35,920 nucleotides of DNA from Helicobacter salomonis (GTDB taxonomy: Bacteria > Campylobacterota > Campylobacteria > Campylobacterales > Helicobacteraceae), in the NCBI RefSeq assembly GCF_017979425.1, contig NZ_JAERIS010000015.1:1-35920 (forward strand), read 5' to 3'. The notes under the pieces are model-generated. The model worked only from the letters and a program-made list of their open reading frames with translations. It made no database searches and was not told the DNA's origin. The position numbers and the translations under genes are program-made. Within the stretch, counting starts at the first letter, position 1, and every line of letters starts with the position of its first letter. Shown in pieces: positions 33,076 through 35,920 of the stretch.

Positions 33076-34535
33076 AAAAAGTCAATATCCAAAGAAGCAG
33101 GTTTGTTTAGCTTAGCGATCACTTCCTGGCATAGATAAAGCTCCTGAGAGCTCTTAATGGTGAGGGTTTTACCCCTGAGGGTATAGACGATATCCTTGGG
33201 CACGCGTGTAGTGCAAAGGGCTTCAGCCAGTCCTAAAATGAAACTCAGCCATTGCAAAGTCAAAATGGGGGGCATGATTGCACTGATATGGGCGATATTG
33301 CTATCCTTGGGGATTTTCTTTTGGCTAAATTGCACGAGCAGGCAAATAATGGCGCGATCTTGGTGAGAAAACCCATAACTCAGAGCATTGAGCGCCAAAT
33401 AGGCAGCATGCTTATGCGTGCCATAGAAATTAAGAACCTTGCCAATACTGGAGAGTTGTCCTGCAATTTTGAGGTGGTAGAGATATTCCGAAGTGATGCG
33501 ATGCAAGGGTTGCAGCGTTTCAAAAAGTTTGACACACACCCGCTTGACCTCTTGACTGTGTTGGGCATGGGGTAAAAAGCGATCGAGTAAAGAGAGCATG
33601 GAAGGGCTGATTCCCTTGGGAAAGCTGCACCTATGGTGCCTGAGCATATCGCTTAAAAACACTCCTTCGCGCACTCCAACCCCGCTTGCCACGATCTTCT
33701 CAGGGCGCAAATGGCGTAAAAACGCCCAAAAAATTAGCGCTCCACTGCGGATACTATCCTGCCTATCTGCTCCTACTCCTAGCACTTCTAAACGCGCCTC
33801 TGAGCTGTTTGCTATTTCATAAATGAAATCCAAATGCTCAGACACGCCCATCTCATAGCCATGCACTACTTCGATGGGGTAGTTATTGCGTTTAATGGCA
33901 AGCTTAGCGATGGCACGGATTGTCCCACCCACACCAAAAACCTGAATGCTTTGGTAATGCGGGGGGATTTTTTCAAGTTCTTTTCCAATGAAGTCCAGAG
34001 TGCGCTCTAAGGAGGCATTCTTATCTAAAAAAAGCTCCTTAAGGCGAATTGTCCCTATATTCAAGGAAAGCAAGTCGACGATCTTGCCCTCCTTGATGAG
34101 AGCGCATTCTGTACTCCCTCCGCCAATATCGATCGTGATTCCCTCCCTGTGGTGCAGTAGATTTGCGCAAGCCACACCGCCATAAAAGGCTTCCTTCTTA
34201 CCATCAATAACCCTGATACGCAACCCGCATTCTTTGCGAACGAGGGCAATAAATTCTTGGGCATTGGGCGCATCGCGCACAGCACTCGTGGCTATACAGA
34301 AAAGTTTTTTGCTCTTGTATTTTTGCGCAATCTCTTTAAACTCCATGAGGGCTTTGAGGGCGCGTTTGATGGGCACTTTCTGCAAGACACCCCCATGCTC
34401 ATAACTCCCCTGAGAAATACGCACTTTAGATTTGAGCTCATAGAGCAAATAAAATCCAAACTGACTGGTTTTCTTGAAGATAGCCATGCGCATAGAGTTC
34501 GAGCCGATATCGATGATCGTGGTGACTTTTGCCAT
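33072..34535 (-). CDS. gppA: Ppx/GppA-type phosphatase
   Basis: A 487-residue protein of the actin-like ASKHA fold: IIDIGSNSMRMAIF at residues 7-20, CIATSAVRDAPN at 80-91 and TIDIGGGSTECALI at 134-147 are the phosphate-binding motifs. The C-terminal third is an HD-like helical domain (LKIAGQLSSIGKVLNFYGTH). Members hydrolyse pppGpp and/or inorganic polyphosphate; which dominates is not readable from the sequence. It starts 8 nt after the ferredoxin stop. Confidence 0.93.
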   Translation of the reverse strand: MAKVTTIIDIGSNSMRMAIFKKTSQFGFYLLYELKSKVRISQGSYEHGGVLQKVPIKRALKALMEFKEIAQKYKSKKLFCIATSAVRDAPNAQEFIALVRKECGLRIRVIDGKKEAFYGGVACANLLHHREGITIDIGGGSTECALIKEGKIVDLLSLNIGTIRLKELFLDKNASLERTLDFIGKELEKIPPHYQSIQVFGVGGTIRAIAKLAIKRNNYPIEVVHGYEMGVSEHLDFIYEIANSSEARLEVLGVGADRQDSIRSGALIFWAFLRHLRPEKIVASGVGVREGVFLSDMLRHHRCSFPKGISPSMLSLLDRFLPHAQHSQEVKRVCVKLFETLQPLHRITSEYLYHLKIAGQLSSIGKVLNFYGTHKHAAYLALNALSYGFSHQDRAIICLLVQFSQKKIPKDSNIAHISAIMPPILTLQWLSFILGLAEALCTTRVPKDIVYTLRGKTLTIKSSQELYLCQEVIAKLNKPASLDIDFL

Positions 34536-34543
34536 TCCAAGGT

Positions 34544-34798
34544 TTAGTTTTTGTGGCTTTGAAGCACTTGGTATTTGTCTTGAAGTTCCTCTGGGCTTTC
34601 TGCATTATTAGGATCGAGCACAATAGCATCTACTGGGCACACACTCACGCAACTAGGCTCGTCGCTATACCCCACACACTCCGTGCACAGATCAGGATCG
34701 ATGCTGTAAATTGGATCGTTCTCATCAATGGCTTCAGTGGGACATTCTTCACGACATGCATCACAGGCAATGCATTCCTGACTAACTAGAAGAGACAT
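34544..34798 (-). CDS. fdx: 2[4Fe-4S] ferredoxin
   Basis: An 84-residue ferredoxin from the ATG at 34798 (AAAGG 7 nt upstream); a longer upstream frame lacks support and family similarity. Two cysteine sets: Cys9, 12, 15, 19 in ECIACDACREECP, and Cys38, 41, 50, 54 in DLCTECVGYSDEPSCVSVCP. The spacer of eight residues within the second set is the pattern of the H. pylori/Allochromatium-type low-potential ferredoxins. In Helicobacter such ferredoxins serve pyruvate and 2-oxoglutarate oxidoreductases; the partner here is inferred. First gene of the fdx-gppA-waaC-lpxL run. Confidence 0.96.
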   Translation of the reverse strand: MSLLVSQECIACDACREECPTEAIDENDPIYSIDPDLCTECVGYSDEPSCVSVCPVDAIVLDPNNAESPEELQDKYQVLQSHKN

Positions 34799-34832
34799 GC
34801 TTGACCTTTTCCATAAGATAATGTGGGCACTC

Positions 34833-34838
34833 ATCATA
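34833..34838 (-). promoter_or_regulatory. -10 box of the fdx operon
   Basis: TATGAT on the minus strand, 34 nt before the fdx ATG; the predicted start near 34826 gives a leader of about 27 nt. No clear -35 box. Confidence 0.4.
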
Positions 34839-34872
34839 GCAAAGCAAACCTAAGACAGCACTAAAAAAGGAC

Positions 34873-34902
34873 TTGACAAACACCTAAAATTTTATGTATA
34901 AT
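34873..34902 (+). promoter_or_regulatory. consensus promoter of tRNA-Asn
   Basis: TTGACA (34873-34878) and TATAAT (34897-34902), separated by 18 nt, are both exact consensus. The expected start near 34909 is 5 nt before the tRNA. It is the only promoter in the window with a perfect -35 box, fitting a stable-RNA gene. Confidence 0.85.
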
Positions 34903-34913
34903 GGCTTCTTCAT

Positions 34914-34988
34914 TCCAGATTAGCTCAGCGGTAGAGTAGGCGGCTGTTAACCGCTTGGTCGTAGGTTCGAATCCTACATCTGGAGCCA
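34914..34988 (+). tRNA. tRNA-Asn (GTT)
   Basis: Cloverleaf with acceptor TCCAGAT/ATCTGGA, D-arm GCTC...GAG, anticodon loop CTGTTAA (GTT), T-arm GTAGG-TTCGAAT-CCTAC, discriminator G and encoded CCA at 34986-34988. A protein-like frame on the opposite strand here is only the antisense of the tRNA. From 34989 to 35172 no gene is seen; a 7-bp inverted repeat AAAGCTA/TAGCTTT (35108-35136) lies before the next gene. Confidence 0.96.
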
Positions 34989-35172
34989 TCGTCTTCTCTT
35001 CACTTCTTAAATTAGCTTGCATTCGTGTTTCGCGTGGTCTTGTGGACATTATTGGGTTTACCATTCACAACGCAGGTTTTTGGTCGATCTTACGGGGCGG
35101 ATAGGGTAAAGCTAGAAATGGAACGCTTTTAGCTTTCTGGCCCATGTCCTAAATTTTAGTAAGGAGTTTTTC

Positions 35173-35762
35173 ATGGCCTTTGGAATCAAAGCGAAAAGTT
35201 TGGTGCTTTCAGCATTAGTGGCAATGGGTGCAACTCAAGTTGCCCAAGCAGAAGAGAAAAATGGCTTTTTCCTAGGACTTGGGTACCAACAAGGTAAAGC
35301 TGGGGGGGAGAATATACGAAAGCTCTTTCGAGTGGGTTTCCCATCTATGGTTTAGATGTGAGAGTGGGGGGTGTTGGCTTTGTCAATAAATGGTTTGGCG
35401 GGCAGGCTTATGGCTTCTTTGACTGGAACAACAGCAACCAAGTTGGATCAACTAGCAATGACAAATGGAATATCTACAACTATGGTGCGGCTGCGGATGC
35501 GATTGTCAATATCATCCCGACCGAGCCCTTTGCCCTTGGTCTAGTGGGAGGCATTCAGCTAGCAGGTGACACCTGGAATTACAATGGTTTTTCTCACACC
35601 GGCTTTCAATTCCTCTTCAATGTGGGCGGTCGCATGCGCATTATGGAGCACTCGTCCATCCAAGCCGGAATTAAGTTCCCCATGATTCCTCAGAAACTCA
35701 CCGCAGAGATGAGCGATATCAGACGCTATGTATGGTATGTTGACTATGTCTTCACTTTCTAG
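35173..35762 (+). pseudogene. small Helicobacter outer-membrane protein, frameshifted at a G7 tract
   Basis: The ATG follows AAGGAG at 7 nt and encodes a signal peptide ending VAQA, then EEKNGFFLGLGYQQGKAGG. At the G7 run 35302-35308 the frame is lost and stops at about 35355. In the next frame the protein continues smoothly (EYTKALSSGFPIYGLDVRVG, GGQAYGFFDWNN) to a C-terminal beta-barrel end RYVWYVDYVFTF. Eight (or five) G residues would restore one frame of about 196 residues. The layout (signal peptide, GFFLGLGYQ start, terminal aromatic Phe) is that of small Hop/Hor-type porin-like proteins. It may be phase-variable and off here, a fixed pseudogene, or a homopolymer sequencing error. Confidence 0.75.
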
Positions 35763-35771
35763 GTAGGCGAT

Positions 35772-35799
35772 CTTTGAGCGCCCTTAAGGGTGCTCAAAG
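35772..35799 (+). terminator. strong hairpin after the outer-membrane protein gene
   Basis: CTTTGAGCGCCC-TTAA-GGGTGCTCAAAG is a 12-bp stem (one G-T pair) with a 4-nt loop, 10 nt after the stop codon. A T-rich stretch (TTAGTATTTT) follows only after about 5 nt. It is a likely terminator for the outer-membrane protein gene. Confidence 0.6.
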
Positions 35800-35850
35800 C
35801 CATCTTAGTATTTTGGACTTGATCAGGGTCTTTAAGACTCTCCGGCAGAA

Positions 35851-35877
35851 ATCCCACTCGTCTTTAGCGGGTGGGAT
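35851..35877 (+). mobile_element. hairpin resembling an IS200/IS605-family right end
   Basis: ATCCCACTCG-TCTTTAG-CGGGTGGGAT pairs over 10 bp (one T-G) around a 7-nt loop holding CTTTAG, the apex typical of the subterminal palindromes that TnpA recognises in IS608, ISDra2 and relatives. A short frame ending SGRNPTRL stops inside the loop, as tnpB genes often stop near such a palindrome. No tnpA or tnpB is present to the left in this window, so this would be a solo end or a chance hairpin. Confidence 0.35.
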
Positions 35878-35920
35878 GAATGCCCCTACCCTTGATTTTC
35901 TATGTATCTTTTGATAGTTT

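Noticed and set aside
34861-35064. Minus-strand frame with VGFEPTTKRLTAAYSTAEL
   Set aside because: It is the antisense translation of tRNA-Asn, a well-known false gene.
1-35920. CRISPR array or intact prophage
   Set aside because: No regularly spaced direct repeats, Cas genes, integrase, terminase or capsid genes were seen on reading the window.

Overview
The window looks like a chromosomal segment of a gastric, non-pylori Helicobacter (the H. felis / heilmannii / bizzozeronii group is a guess). The reasons are the close protein resemblance to H. pylori FlhA, Mrp, FolE, PseC, IspH and ferredoxin, the H. pylori-like gene neighbourhoods, extended -10 promoters without clear -35 boxes, many mononucleotide G/C tracts, and a moderate GC content well above that of H. 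pylori by eye. These assignments rest on recalled family knowledge; no search was run.

Layout. 156-7880 (minus strand): rpsO, waaL, then a flagellar hook block fliK-flgD-flgE2, followed after 3 nt by a DUF262/HNH nuclease-like gene of the GmrSD type. 7994-18575 (plus strand): flhA, a DHH phosphoesterase, a small lipoprotein, pheS-pheT-aroA-ispH and pseC, packed with overlaps or gaps of a few bases. 18576-20656: an accessory stretch with a 57-residue glycine-zipper peptide, a TerB-like protein, decayed coding remnants, a DnaG C-terminus-like fragment and a tRNA-Met. 20703-22964: an unknown helical protein, truD (probably leaderless) and folE. 22961-24121 (minus): ftsW. 24239-30579 (plus): flgB-flgC-fliE-ftsI-mrp and a FUSC-family membrane protein. 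30580-31108: a frameshifted relic of a plasmid-type relaxase. 31109-34798 (minus): fdx-gppA-waaC-lpxL. 34914-35762: tRNA-Asn and a small outer-membrane protein gene broken at a G7 tract. The right edge holds a hairpin resembling an IS200/IS605 transposon end.

How the genes fit together. Two flagellar clusters (fliK-flgD-flgE2 and flgB-flgC-fliE) each have a motif with exact GG-N10-GC spacing, as expected for sigma-54 (RpoN) control of rod/hook genes. flhA supplies the export gate and pseC makes a pseudaminic acid precursor used to glycosylate flagellins. waaL, waaC and lpxL build lipopolysaccharide; ftsW and ftsI act in septal wall synthesis. The rest is housekeeping (Phe-tRNA synthetase, shikimate and isoprenoid enzymes, tRNA modification, folate, Fe-S carrier).

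I found no CRISPR array, intact transposase or intact prophage. The least explained items are the glycine-zipper/TerB pair, the nuclease-like gene appended to the hook operon, the off-phase outer-membrane protein, the relaxase relic and the IS-like hairpin.
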